The notes under the pieces: model-generated | Databases searched by the model: none | The model's input: only the letters and a program-made list of their open reading frames with translations | Told to the model about the DNA's origin: nothing | Origin: Flavobacterium potami | Lineage (GTDB): Bacteria; Bacteroidota; Bacteroidia; Flavobacteriales; Flavobacteriaceae | Assembly: GCF_020026915.1 (NCBI RefSeq) | Contig: NZ_JAINUY010000007.1 | Coordinates: forward strand, 310,001-374,000 | Direction: 5' to 3' | Length of the DNA stretch: 64,000 nt | Made by a program: the position numbers and the translations under genes | Part shown: one piece after another, positions 26,777 to 35,884 of the stretch | How positions within the stretch are numbered: the stretch's first letter is position 1 | How the letters are laid out: the number at the start of each line of letters is the position of its first letter

Positions 26777-28252
26777 ATGAAATCAAATTATATAAAACAG
26801 ATATTTATAGCATTATCATTAGTATTGCTATCCTCTTGCTCGGACGATTTTCTGGATAAAACACCAACAGAGTATATCGATTATGATGGCGCTACTAAAA
26901 CGACAGATAATTTAATGACTCTTTTAAATGGTATTCATAGATCTTTGTATGTTAGATATGAATCTAATCAAAATGAGAATGGACTTGGGAGTTTGATGCA
27001 ACAGGTTGATATTGCAGGAGATGATATTGTTTATCCAGTAACTAACGGTTGGTTTTTACAGATTTATAACTGGAATGGTCAAGCAAACGAGAATGCACAG
27101 GACATTAGATTTCCTTACAGAACGTATTATAGAATAATTAGAAATGCAAACACGATTATTAATGCGACTGATGCTGCTGTAGGTTCAGATGCAGATAAGA
27201 AAATTGTAAAAGGTCAGGCGTTATTATATAGAGCTTTCTCTCACTATCAATTGGTGCAATTATTTGGTAAGAGATATGTAAACGGAACTACAAATTCTCA
27301 ACTTGGTGTGCCAATTATTTTAACAGTTGGTAATGAAAATCATGCTCGTAACACAGTTGAAGAAGTATATGCTCAAATCAATAAGGATTTAGATGAGGCT
27401 AACGTTTTATTGGTTGGTTATACAAAACCTAATAATTCACATTTAAATTTAAAAGTTGCTCAAGGTTTAAAAGCTAGAGTTGCTTTAACTCAAGGAAATT
27501 GGGCTATTGCAGCAGACTATGCAGCTAAAGCGAAAACAGGTATCACTTTGATGAGTACTACCGAATATGTAAAAGGATTTAACGATTTTAACAATGTAGA
27601 GTGGATGTGGGGAAGCCACATTAATGAAGTTCAAACTGATTACTTTGGAAACTTTGGGGCTTATATGTCTAGAAACTATAACTCAACAGTTATTCGTTCT
27701 TGTCCAAAAGCAATCAACAGTAAACTTTATAATTTGATTCCAGCTACAGATGTGCGTTCTACACTATTTGATAAAACAGGTAGGCATACTGCGTTAAACT
27801 TGCCATCTACATATGCTAAATTTGCTTATACAAGTCAGAAATTTTTATCTTTAAGTACTGGTGACAGTAGATGTGATATTCCTTACATGCGTGTTGCTGA
27901 AATGTACCTTATTGAGGCAGAGGCAAAAGCTAGATTAGGACAAGCAGATGCTAATACTGTATTGTTTACATTAGTAAAAAGTAGAAACCCTTCATACGTT
28001 TTATCTACAAATGTAGGTCAGGCTTTAGTTGATGAAATTTTGTTTCAGAGAAGAATTGAATTATGGGGTGAAGGCTTTAGATTTTATGACTTAAAGAGAA
28101 CAAATTCTGCCCTTGACAGATCTGGTGCAAATCATGATACAGCAATTACAGCTGGTGTTATCAATGTTCCTGCAACAGACAAAAGATGGCAGTGGTTGAT
28201 TCCTAGAGCAGAAATCAATGCAAATCCATTAATTCAGCAAAACGATCTATAA
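26777..28252 (+). CDS. SusD/RagB family nutrient-binding lipoprotein
   Basis: A 491-residue lipoprotein (SSCSDDFLDKTPTEY, Cys21) of the SusD/RagB family, which caps the SusC barrel at the cell surface and binds the substrate. Recognisable features are the N-terminal SusD-like tetratricopeptide region, RNANTIINATDAAVG, and the C-terminal block RRIELWGEGFRFYDLKR. It follows susC after 11 nt, the standard arrangement. A terminator comes 85 nt after the stop. Confidence 0.95.
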   Translation: MKSNYIKQIFIALSLVLLSSCSDDFLDKTPTEYIDYDGATKTTDNLMTLLNGIHRSLYVRYESNQNENGLGSLMQQVDIAGDDIVYPVTNGWFLQIYNWNGQANENAQDIRFPYRTYYRIIRNANTIINATDAAVGSDADKKIVKGQALLYRAFSHYQLVQLFGKRYVNGTTNSQLGVPIILTVGNENHARNTVEEVYAQINKDLDEANVLLVGYTKPNNSHLNLKVAQGLKARVALTQGNWAIAADYAAKAKTGITLMSTTEYVKGFNDFNNVEWMWGSHINEVQTDYFGNFGAYMSRNYNSTVIRSCPKAINSKLYNLIPATDVRSTLFDKTGRHTALNLPSTYAKFAYTSQKFLSLSTGDSRCDIPYMRVAEMYLIEAEAKARLGQADANTVLFTLVKSRNPSYVLSTNVGQALVDEILFQRRIELWGEGFRFYDLKRTNSALDRSGANHDTAITAGVINVPATDKRWQWLIPRAEINANPLIQQNDL

Positions 28253-28337
28253 ATGGTAATTTAAATTAAGGAGATTAAAAGTCTTAAAACTTAATTTTTT
28301 CTTACACGAAATAATAATTATTTTGATTTTTTGAAAG

Positions 28338-28366
28338 CCCCGTACACTTTAGTGTGCGGGGTTTTC
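28338..28366 (+). terminator. Terminator after the SusCD genes
   Basis: Stem CCCCGTACACT (28338-28348) / AGTGTGCGGGG (28351-28361) with one G-U pair, then TTTT. Confidence 0.8.
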
Positions 28367-28438
28367 GTTTCAAAAGATCGAAAATTTTGTCATTTTATAT
28401 TATATATTATGTTTTTTCGTTTATACGTTTTTATCTTT

Positions 28439-28446
28439 TACCTTTG
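28439..28446 (+). promoter_or_regulatory. -7 box before the porin gene
   Basis: TACCTTTG fits the Bacteroidota -7 consensus TAnnTTTG and lies 43 nt before the chosen ATG at 28489. No matching TTG -33 box is seen. Confidence 0.5.
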
Positions 28447-28488
28447 CTCAACAAATTTTGTCAAAATAAATTTATACAAAGCCATCAA

Positions 28489-30474
28489 ATGAGAATATTC
28501 ATTTTTCTATATCTATTAGTTGTACCAACTTTATTGTTTTCTCAAGAAAAAAAAACTGCCGCTCCTAAGAAGGATTTAGATATGAATACGGAATATTCTA
28601 GTATTACTGATACCGTAAAAAAGAAAAAACAAAAAATAGCAACAATAGATCAGTATAAGATTGTTACGTTAGAACATGACACTATTTATGCTGATACTTC
28701 ATTGACTATTAAAAGTGCTTACAGACAGAACCATCTTAGAAAAGATCTTTTCGGACTTTTAGAACTACCCAATATTGGCCAACCAATAAGTACCGTTCAA
28801 TATAGCTTAACAAGTTTTTCTCCTTATCCAGAAATTGGATTTACAGGAAAACATTCCGTTTACATGCAAGCAGATCAAATTAGATATTATTCTGCAGCAA
28901 CACCTTTTACAGAGTTGTTTTTTAATACAACAATTAATAAAGGACAAAACGTAGATTCGTTTATTACTTTAAATACATCTAAAAATCTTAACCTTTCGAT
29001 TGCTTACAGAGGTTTAAGATCAGAGGGTGATTATATCAATCAATTGGTAAGCGCCGGAAATTTTAGATTTACAACCAGTTATGCAACCACAACCAGGCGT
29101 TATGCTCTTAACGCGCATTTTGCAAATCAGGATGTTATGAACGAAGAAAATGGAGGTATTACAAATGTTTCCAATTTTGAAAGTAATGACCCAGATTTTA
29201 AAAATCGCCAAAGATTACAAGTTTATTTAACCGATGCTGAATCTCTTTTGAAGGGAAAAAGATTGTTTTTTGATCATGCATTTAGAGTTAATCCAACCGA
29301 TGGCAGTAATAATTTGTACATAACACATCAGTTTAATTACGAGTACAAAAATTATCAATACAAACAGGCAACTGTAGCTTCTTCTATTACCGATGAGAAC
29401 AATGTAACTACAACAGTGAATCGTTTTGGAGATTCTTACGTAGCGAGCGGAATCAATGATCAGACAAGATATCAAAGACTTTATAATAAAGTAGGAGCTG
29501 CTTACGAAAATTCGCTATTAGGAAAGTTTAACTTTTTTATAGACGATTACAGATCAAATTACAAATACGATAGAGTTATCGTTGATGCTTCTGGTAATGC
29601 TATTCCTGCCAATTTGTACATGCAATTTAATAATGTTGGAGGAGAATACGAATATCAAAAAAACAAATGGAACGGTAGATTTTTATACTCAAGATCAATC
29701 ACCAATCAGTCGCTTTCTAATTTAGATGCCAAATTAAGATATGATCTGAATGATAAAATTAAGTTTGATTTTAGATATCGTAACATCAATAAATTGCCGA
29801 ACAATACCTATAATTTGTATCAAAGTAGTTGGTTAGAATACAATTGGTCTAATGATTTTAAAAACGAAAAAATAAATTCGCTTAGCGCCGAAATTCAAAC
29901 GCCTTGGTTGACAGGACAAGTTCAATATACAGTATTGAAAGATCATTTATATTTTGCTAACGATACTGCAGTAGCGCCAGTTGCAAATGTTCAAATTATC
30001 GCACCTTATCAATATGGAAACACAATTAATTATTTGGAAATAAAAGCGAGTAAAGAATTTAAATTTGGACCTTTTGCGTTAGATAATACACTTTTATATC
30101 AAAAAGTAGATCAAAGTGATTTGATTTTAAATGTGCCTGATTTTGTAACAAGAAATACTTTTTACTACTCAGGTCACTTCTTTAAAAAAGCTTTATTCAT
30201 GCAAACGGGTATTGTCTTTAATTATCTAACCAAATATTATGGAGATGATTACAATCCTGTTATTGCAGAGTTTTTTGTACAGCAAGACAAAAAGATTGGT
30301 GGATTTGGAACATTCGATTTGTTTGTGAATGCAAGGATTCGTCAGACTCGTTTTTATTTAAAAGCAGAGCATCTAAATGCGCTTTTTTCTCAAAGCAATT
30401 ACTATTCAACTCCTAATATGCCTTACCGTGATTTTGTATTGCGTTTTGGTTTAGTTTGGAACTTCTTCCAATAA
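28489..30474 (+). CDS. Putative outer-membrane porin (Porin_10-like)
   Basis: A 661-residue protein with signal peptide MRIFIFLYLLVVPTLLFSQ and a mature part made largely of alternating aromatic and polar residues, ending in FGLVWNFFQ, as in outer-membrane barrels. It resembles the putative porins of Bacteroidota (Porin_10 type). Many Tyr/Asn-rich strand pairs, such as KLRYDLNDKIKFDFRYRN, are visible. I choose ATG 28489 with the promoter-like TACCTTTG upstream; an open frame extends to 28354 through the preceding terminator and should be ignored. Substrate unknown. Confidence 0.85.
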   Translation: MRIFIFLYLLVVPTLLFSQEKKTAAPKKDLDMNTEYSSITDTVKKKKQKIATIDQYKIVTLEHDTIYADTSLTIKSAYRQNHLRKDLFGLLELPNIGQPISTVQYSLTSFSPYPEIGFTGKHSVYMQADQIRYYSAATPFTELFFNTTINKGQNVDSFITLNTSKNLNLSIAYRGLRSEGDYINQLVSAGNFRFTTSYATTTRRYALNAHFANQDVMNEENGGITNVSNFESNDPDFKNRQRLQVYLTDAESLLKGKRLFFDHAFRVNPTDGSNNLYITHQFNYEYKNYQYKQATVASSITDENNVTTTVNRFGDSYVASGINDQTRYQRLYNKVGAAYENSLLGKFNFFIDDYRSNYKYDRVIVDASGNAIPANLYMQFNNVGGEYEYQKNKWNGRFLYSRSITNQSLSNLDAKLRYDLNDKIKFDFRYRNINKLPNNTYNLYQSSWLEYNWSNDFKNEKINSLSAEIQTPWLTGQVQYTVLKDHLYFANDTAVAPVANVQIIAPYQYGNTINYLEIKASKEFKFGPFALDNTLLYQKVDQSDLILNVPDFVTRNTFYYSGHFFKKALFMQTGIVFNYLTKYYGDDYNPVIAEFFVQQDKKIGGFGTFDLFVNARIRQTRFYLKAEHLNALFSQSNYYSTPNMPYRDFVLRFGLVWNFFQ

Positions 30475-30516
30475 AAGAAGGATTTTATTCGAACCACATA
30501 TTAAACTTAAATAAAA

Positions 30517-31878
30517 ATGGACTTTTCAAATAATATTTTAGAAACAATTGGTAACACACCATTGGTAAAGCTCAACAAAATTGTTGCTGAAATTGATGCG
30601 TTAGTATTGGCAAAAGTCGAAACCTTTAATCCTGGTAATTCTGTAAAAGACAGAATGGCCGTAAAAATGATTGAAGATGCTGAGGCTGATGGCCGATTGA
30701 AACCTGGAGGAACTATCATTGAAGGAACTTCGGGAAATACAGGTATGGGATTGGCTCTTGTAGCTATAGTAAAAGGATACAAGTTAATTTGTGTTATCTC
30801 AGATAAACAATCTAAAGAAAAGATGGATATTCTTCGTGCAGTTGGAGCAAAAGTTGTTGTTTGCCCAACAGATGTTGAACCTTCAGATCCTCGTTCTTAT
30901 TATTCGGTTTCAAAACGTCTTGCAGAAGAAACACCAAATTCTTGGTACGTTAATCAATATGATAATATGTCAAATTCTTTGGCGCATTATGAGCAGACGG
31001 GACCAGAAATCTGGAAACAAACAGAAGGTAAAATTACACATTTTGTTGTAGGTGTTGGAACAGGAGGAACAATCTCCGGAGTTGGAAAATATCTAAAAGA
31101 GAAAAATCCAAATATTAAAATCTGGGGAATCGACACGTATGGTTCTGTTTTCAAAAAATACCATGAAACAGGAATTTTTGATGAAAATGAAATCTACTCC
31201 TATATTACAGAAGGAATAGGAGAAGATATCTTGCCTAAAAATGTTGATTTTTCTCTGATCGACGGTTTTACAAAAGTGACAGATAAAGACGCAGCAGTTT
31301 ATACTAGAAAAATTGCACTTGAAGAGGCTATTTTTGTTGGAAACTCTGCTGGAGCTTGTATAAAAGGTCTTTTGCAGCTAAAAGAACATTTTAAACCTGA
31401 AGATGTTGTTGTGGTGCTTTTTCATGATTCTGGAAGTCGTTATGTTGGTAAAATGTTTAATGATGACTGGATGCGTGAACGTGGTTTCTTAGAAGAAAAC
31501 GTAACTAAAGCAGAAGATGTAATCAAAGACCATATTGACAAAGAATTAATTGTGGTTCGTACAGAAGAATTGGTTTCGCACGCAATTGAACGCATGCGTA
31601 AATACAAAATTTCGCAAATTCCAGTTGTTGATATAAATGGATTTGTTGGCTCTGTTGACGAAACAGATTTGTTTAGAAGCTATGTTGAAGACAAAAATGT
31701 TGCCGAAAAACCAATTAAAGAGGTAATGGGAAAACCTTTTCCAATTGTCAGATTAGGAACTCCAATCGAGGAAGTTTCTAAATTATTCTCAAAAGAAAAT
31801 GATGCGGTTTTAGTAGATTTAGAAAATGGACATCATCATATTATTACAAAATATGACATTATTGGTTCAATAAAATAA
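30517..31878 (+). CDS. Cystathionine beta-synthase-like PLP enzyme with CBS domains
   Basis: A 453-residue fold-type II PLP enzyme. Lys44 in NPGNSVKDRM is the cofactor lysine, and SGNTGMGL and GVGTGGTISG bind substrate and phosphate. The catalytic part (about 1-320) is followed by a pair of CBS domains (335-453) that in this family usually bind S-adenosylmethionine or adenine nucleotides and regulate the enzyme. It condenses serine (or O-acetylserine) with homocysteine or sulfide; cystathionine beta-synthase is the better guess because of the CBS pair, but cysteine synthase activity cannot be excluded. Confidence 0.9.
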   Translation: MDFSNNILETIGNTPLVKLNKIVAEIDALVLAKVETFNPGNSVKDRMAVKMIEDAEADGRLKPGGTIIEGTSGNTGMGLALVAIVKGYKLICVISDKQSKEKMDILRAVGAKVVVCPTDVEPSDPRSYYSVSKRLAEETPNSWYVNQYDNMSNSLAHYEQTGPEIWKQTEGKITHFVVGVGTGGTISGVGKYLKEKNPNIKIWGIDTYGSVFKKYHETGIFDENEIYSYITEGIGEDILPKNVDFSLIDGFTKVTDKDAAVYTRKIALEEAIFVGNSAGACIKGLLQLKEHFKPEDVVVVLFHDSGSRYVGKMFNDDWMRERGFLEENVTKAEDVIKDHIDKELIVVRTEELVSHAIERMRKYKISQIPVVDINGFVGSVDETDLFRSYVEDKNVAEKPIKEVMGKPFPIVRLGTPIEEVSKLFSKENDAVLVDLENGHHHIITKYDIIGSIK

Positions 31879-31896
31879 GCCTTTCCCAAATAAACG

Positions 31897-31948
31897 AATC
31901 CATAAATCTAGTCGTCTTCAGGATTAGATTTGTGGATTTGTCTTTTTA
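31897..31948 (+). terminator. Probable terminator after the CBS-like gene
   Basis: Stem AATCCATAAATCTA (31897-31910) / TAGATTTGTGGATT (31925-31938) with one G-U pair, followed after TGTC by a T-run. Confidence 0.6.
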
Positions 31949-31958
31949 AAAATATAAA

Positions 31959-32441
31959 ATGAATTTTACAGCTATTGATTTTGAAACAGCGACAGGACAT
32001 CATCCGTGCTCAGTCGGAATTGTTACCGTCGAAAACGGAGTAATCGTTGACGAATTTGTTTCTTTGATTAAACCACCAAATAATGAATATAATCCGTTTA
32101 CGATTCGTGTTCACGGAATTTATCCAAAAGATACTGTCAATGCAAAATCTTTCTTTCAAATATATCCAGAAATTGAAAAGAGATTAAAAAATCGCGTTGT
32201 CGTAGCTCATAACGAAAGTTTTGATAGAAATGTCTTAATGAAGACAATGTTGCTGCATGGCTTAAATTATGAAGATTTAAATATTGCAGCAAAATGGGAG
32301 TGTACAGTCAAAATTTATAAAGCAAAAGGTTTCAAACCCACAAAATTAAGTGATTGCTGTAAGGAAATGAATATTCAGCTAAATCATCATGAGGCATTAT
32401 CAGATGCTCGAGCCTGCGCAAAACTTTATATGCTTCGATAA
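31959..32441 (+). CDS. DnaQ-like 3'-5' exonuclease
   Basis: A 160-residue DEDDh exonuclease. Exo I is FTAIDFETATG (Asp7, Glu9), Exo II lies around VVAHNESFDRNVL, and Exo III HHEALSDARACA supplies the final His and Asp. It degrades single-stranded DNA or RNA ends and may act in DNA repair or RNA turnover; it is a stand-alone exonuclease domain, not part of a polymerase. Start ATG 31959. The DUF2851 gene follows in the same direction. Confidence 0.92.
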   Translation: MNFTAIDFETATGHHPCSVGIVTVENGVIVDEFVSLIKPPNNEYNPFTIRVHGIYPKDTVNAKSFFQIYPEIEKRLKNRVVVAHNESFDRNVLMKTMLLHGLNYEDLNIAAKWECTVKIYKAKGFKPTKLSDCCKEMNIQLNHHEALSDARACAKLYMLR

Positions 32442-32507
32442 ATAATTTATTTTTGTAAGAATAATTGTAATTTTTTATTATTTTAGATGGTATAAATAAA
32501 GTCTAAA

Positions 32508-33779
32508 ATGAAAGAAGATTTTCTTCATTATCTCTGGAAATTCAGGAAGTTTAATGCCTTGAATTTAAAAACTGCACAGAATGAGTTAATTACCATAATA
32601 AAAACGGGTGATTATTTGGAGCTTTCCGGTCCCGATTTTTTTAATGCTCATATTAAAATCGAAGATCAAAAATGGGCTGGCAATATCGAAATTCATTTAA
32701 AATCTTCTGATTGGTATTTGCACAATCATGAAAAAGATCCTGCTTATGAAAATGTCATTCTCCATGTAGTATGGGAGAATGATGCGCCAATCTATAGAAA
32801 AAACAATACCGAAATTCCTGTTTTGGTTCTTAAAGATTATGTGTCAAAAGAAATAATAGAAAGCTATAATGCATTGGTATCTCCAAAAACATGGATTTCC
32901 TGCGAAAAACAAATAAAAGAAATTGACACTTTTGTTTTCAATAATTGGCAGGAAAGATTGTTTTTTGAAAGATTGGAGCGTAAATCGAAATTTATTTTTG
33001 AAATTGTAGAAGAAACCAATCAAGATTGGGAAGCGGTTTTATTTTATCTGCTAGCAAAGAATTTTGGATTAAATACAAATGGGAATTCTTTTTTGCAGAT
33101 TGCAAAAGCAATTCCGTTCTCTATCATCAGAAAAGAAAGTTTTGAATATGAAAACTTAGAGGCATTGTTTTTTGGAACCGCTGGCTTATTGGATGTCGAA
33201 AAAGAAGATATTTATTTTAAAGATCTAAAGTTTAGGTATTTCTATTTGCTGCACAAATATCAATTGGAGAAAAACTATGTTGATCCGGTTCAGTTTTTCA
33301 AACTCAGACCTGATAATTTTCCAACAATTAGACTTTCTCAGTTGGCTGGTTTGTATCATAAATATCAAAATTTATTCTCTAAAATAATTGATTTAAAATC
33401 GGTTAAAAATGTTTATGACGTTCTAAATGTTTCTGCGAGTTTATATTGGTCTAATCATTATCAGTTTGATAAAGAGAGTTCTAAGAAATCAAAAACATTG
33501 TCAAAATCATTTATAGATTTGGTGATCATTAATACGATAATTCCGCTCCAGTTCGCTTATGCAAGTATCATGGGGGAATCTGTTGAAGAGGATTTAATTG
33601 ATTTTATGAAAGAAGTTGCATCAGAAAAAAATGCGACTATTGACAAGTTTAATTCGTTTGGAATTAACTCAAAAAATGCATTTGAGAGTCAGACTTTACT
33701 TGAGTTAAAGAAGGAGTATTGTAGTCAAAGAGCTTGCTTAAAATGTGCTTTAGGGTTGGAGTTGCTTAAAAATAATTAG
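32508..33779 (+). CDS. DUF2851 family protein
   Basis: A 423-residue protein that matches the DUF2851 family found in Bacteroidota. Conserved features are SGPDFFNAHIKIEDQKWAGN, VEIHLKSSDWYLHNH-like and ILHVVWENDAPI in the N-terminal half, and CxxRACLKCALG at the C-terminus. The N-terminal fold looks like a nuclease (PD-(D/E)xK-type spacing: D...E..IE.H), so a DNA-processing role is possible but unproven. A TATTTTTG promoter-like box lies at 32448-32455. Confidence 0.88.
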   Translation: MKEDFLHYLWKFRKFNALNLKTAQNELITIIKTGDYLELSGPDFFNAHIKIEDQKWAGNIEIHLKSSDWYLHNHEKDPAYENVILHVVWENDAPIYRKNNTEIPVLVLKDYVSKEIIESYNALVSPKTWISCEKQIKEIDTFVFNNWQERLFFERLERKSKFIFEIVEETNQDWEAVLFYLLAKNFGLNTNGNSFLQIAKAIPFSIIRKESFEYENLEALFFGTAGLLDVEKEDIYFKDLKFRYFYLLHKYQLEKNYVDPVQFFKLRPDNFPTIRLSQLAGLYHKYQNLFSKIIDLKSVKNVYDVLNVSASLYWSNHYQFDKESSKKSKTLSKSFIDLVIINTIIPLQFAYASIMGESVEEDLIDFMKEVASEKNATIDKFNSFGINSKNAFESQTLLELKKEYCSQRACLKCALGLELLKNN

Positions 33780-33787
33780 ATAATTTG

Positions 33788-33795
33788 TACTTTTG
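33788..33795 (+). promoter_or_regulatory. -7 box before the PspC gene
   Basis: TACTTTTG matches TAnnTTTG and sits 24 nt before ATG 33820. A TTG lies 23 nt upstream of it (33762-33764), slightly too far for the usual -33 box. Confidence 0.5.
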
Positions 33796-33819
33796 TGTAA
33801 TCTAAAATCTAAATTAAAG

Positions 33820-34047
33820 ATGTCAGCAATTTTAAGATTAAAATTCTTTTTCGAAAAATACGGTTTTCATGTTTCATCAAGACTGGCAGATAAACTCGGG
33901 ATGCGTGTAACAAGCGTAAGGCTGTTTTTTATCTATATCTCTTTTGTTACAGCAGGACTGGGATTTGGAGTTTATTTGACGCTTGCTTTCTGGATAAGAC
34001 TAAAAGATTTAATTCGTTCAAAAAGAACATCAGTATTCGATTTATAA
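33820..34047 (+). CDS. PspC-domain small membrane protein
   Basis: A 75-residue protein with the PspC fold: SSRLADKLGMRVTSVRLFFIYIS, then a membrane helix with GLGFGVYLTLAFWI, and a basic C-terminus. PspC-type proteins sense or respond to membrane stress or bind anti-sigma partners. Upstream of it is a promoter-like TACTTTTG at 33788-33795, so I take ATG 33820; an in-frame TTG at 33793 is inside that box. The DUF2851 gene ends 40 nt before. A bidirectional terminator follows. Confidence 0.78.
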   Translation: MSAILRLKFFFEKYGFHVSSRLADKLGMRVTSVRLFFIYISFVTAGLGFGVYLTLAFWIRLKDLIRSKRTSVFDL

Positions 34048-34060
34048 AAAAGAAATAAAA

Positions 34061-34093
34061 AAAACCTGTTCAAATGCTGAACAGGTTTTTTAT
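34061..34093. terminator. Bidirectional terminator between PspC and permease genes
   Basis: Stem AAAACCTGTTCA (34061-34072) / TGAACAGGTTTT (34078-34089), loop AATGC, T-run on plus and A-run on minus. Confidence 0.85.
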
Positions 34094-34109
34094 TTTTAAA
34101 GAAGATCTT

Positions 34110-35624
34110 TTAGATTTCTTCCGTTGTTTCGTTTTCAAGATTGTTAAGTTTCGCTCTATTCTTACTGTAAGCAAAATAAACGATAATACCTAAAGTTCCC
34201 CAACATAAGAAAGCAATCCAAGTATCGTGTCTTACCTGAGTCATTAGGAATAAATTGAAGGATACACCTAAAGTTCCAACTAAATAAACAGCAGGAGTCT
34301 TATAGTGTCTTTCCAATTCTGGTTTTTTGTATCTCAATATCATTACGGCAACGCAAACCATTCCAAATGCTAATAATGTTCCCATACTACACATTTCACT
34401 TACTTTTTCAATAGGAGTAAGCGCTGCAACAATAGAAATAATTGTTCCTACCAAGAATGTACTTTTGTATGGAGTTTTAAATGTTGTGTGTAGTTTGCTA
34501 AAAAATGGAGGAAGTAATCCGTCTCTAGACATTCCTAAGAAAATACGAGTTTGCCCTAACATCATTACAAGCATTACTGATGTTAAACCAGCAGTTGCGG
34601 CAATTGTAATGATAAATACAGCCCAAGTTAAACCATTTTCGCTAAAGGCAGAAGCTACAGGAGCCGCTTTATCCAATTGGTCATAATGAACCATTCCAGT
34701 TAACACTAACGAAACAAGAATGTAAAGAATCGTACAGATTACCAATGAAGCAATAATAGCAAAAGGAACATCTTTTTTAGGATTGATCGCTTCTCCAGCT
34801 TGAGTAGAAACAGCATCAAAACCGATATAAGCAAAGAATACTATAGTTGCTGCAGTTAGTACACCACCAAATCCAAAATTCATTTTTCCTGTAGCATTTC
34901 CAAGCGAATCTAGTGCAGGAACTTCTGTAGGAATAAATGGATGCCAGTTTTCTGTGTTGATATAAAAAGCACCGCAAATAATTACAAAAAGTACAACTGC
35001 AATTTTAACAATTACAATGATGTTATTTGTACTTGCAGCTTCTTTAATTCCTTTTACAAGAATTGCAGTTACAATCCATGTAATTATAAAAGCAGGTAAG
35101 TTAAATGCAAATGTTGGAATGTCAATTAAATCAGCAGGAAAAGCTTTGTTGTGTTCGATGATTTTTTCGGTAGCAGTATGAAGATCATTGCAGAGATAAA
35201 TAGGAATATTGATTCCAAACAAATGAAGCAGTTTGACAAAATAACCGCTCCAGGCGACTGCAACTGTAGTGGCCCCCATCATATATTCCAGAATTAAATT
35301 CCAGCCAATGAACCAGGCAAAAATCTCACCAATTGTACCGTAAGCATACGCATAAGCAGATCCTTCTACTGGTAATACTGAAGCAAATTCAGCATAACAA
35401 AGAGAAGCAAACAAACAGCCTATACCTGCGATAACAAATGATAGAGCCAAAGCTGGACCTGCATAATCGTGAGCTGCGATCCCTGTTAAAGTGAAAATTC
35501 CTCCACCTATGATTGCTCCAATTCCTAATGAGGTCAATCCCCATCTGGTAAGGACTCTCTTTAAATCACTTTTTTTCATATCAGCCTCAAAGGCAGATAT
35601 TGGTTTAACTCTCCAAATTGACAT
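34110..35624 (-). CDS. APC-type amino acid permease (cationic amino acid transporter family)
   Basis: A 504-residue protein with about 12-13 membrane helices. The signature GIGAIIGGGIFTLTGIAAHDYAGPA in the first helix and GFDAVSTQAGEAINPKKDVPFAI in the middle mark the APC superfamily, cationic amino acid transporter branch. It should be an inner-membrane symporter for amino acids such as lysine, arginine or similar. The CAANNTA-type box CAAATGTA (minus-strand TACATTTG) lies at 35657-35664, which fits its promoter. The gene stands alone. Confidence 0.88.
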   Translation of the reverse strand: MSIWRVKPISAFEADMKKSDLKRVLTRWGLTSLGIGAIIGGGIFTLTGIAAHDYAGPALALSFVIAGIGCLFASLCYAEFASVLPVEGSAYAYAYGTIGEIFAWFIGWNLILEYMMGATTVAVAWSGYFVKLLHLFGINIPIYLCNDLHTATEKIIEHNKAFPADLIDIPTFAFNLPAFIITWIVTAILVKGIKEAASTNNIIVIVKIAVVLFVIICGAFYINTENWHPFIPTEVPALDSLGNATGKMNFGFGGVLTAATIVFFAYIGFDAVSTQAGEAINPKKDVPFAIIASLVICTILYILVSLVLTGMVHYDQLDKAAPVASAFSENGLTWAVFIITIAATAGLTSVMLVMMLGQTRIFLGMSRDGLLPPFFSKLHTTFKTPYKSTFLVGTIISIVAALTPIEKVSEMCSMGTLLAFGMVCVAVMILRYKKPELERHYKTPAVYLVGTLGVSFNLFLMTQVRHDTWIAFLCWGTLGIIVYFAYSKNRAKLNNLENETTEEI

Positions 35625-35656
35625 ACTATTTTATTGGTTTATTTGTTATTAAGTGC

Positions 35657-35664
35657 CAAATGTA
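35657..35664 (-). promoter_or_regulatory. -7 box of the permease gene
   Basis: CAAATGTA on the plus strand reads TACATTTG on the minus strand, 32 nt upstream of the ATG. The -33 position holds an A-run, not a clean TTG. Confidence 0.5.
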
Positions 35665-35839
35665 TTGTTTTTTGTAAAAAATAAAAACATTTATCATGTT
35701 TTAAGTTATAAAAACTTTAATTTTTTTACAGTACTCGCAGGAAAGTTTCTTTAAGTATTGACATTCATTAAATTAATTGCTCTTTTATAAAAGATTCAAT
35801 AATTTTTTGAAAACTACTTTTCTTACTAATTTTCTTTGA

Positions 35840-35847
35840 TAAATTTG
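35840..35847 (+). promoter_or_regulatory. -7 box of the helix-hairpin-helix gene
   Basis: TAAATTTG fits TAnnTTTG, 37 nt before ATG 35885. No TTG at the usual distance. Confidence 0.45.
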
Positions 35848-35884
35848 AGAGTTTTTTCCTTCTTTTTTATTTTAAACTTTTTTC

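Noticed and set aside
28354..28488. N-terminal extension of the porin gene
   Set aside because: It runs through the SusCD terminator; the signal peptide begins at ATG 28489.
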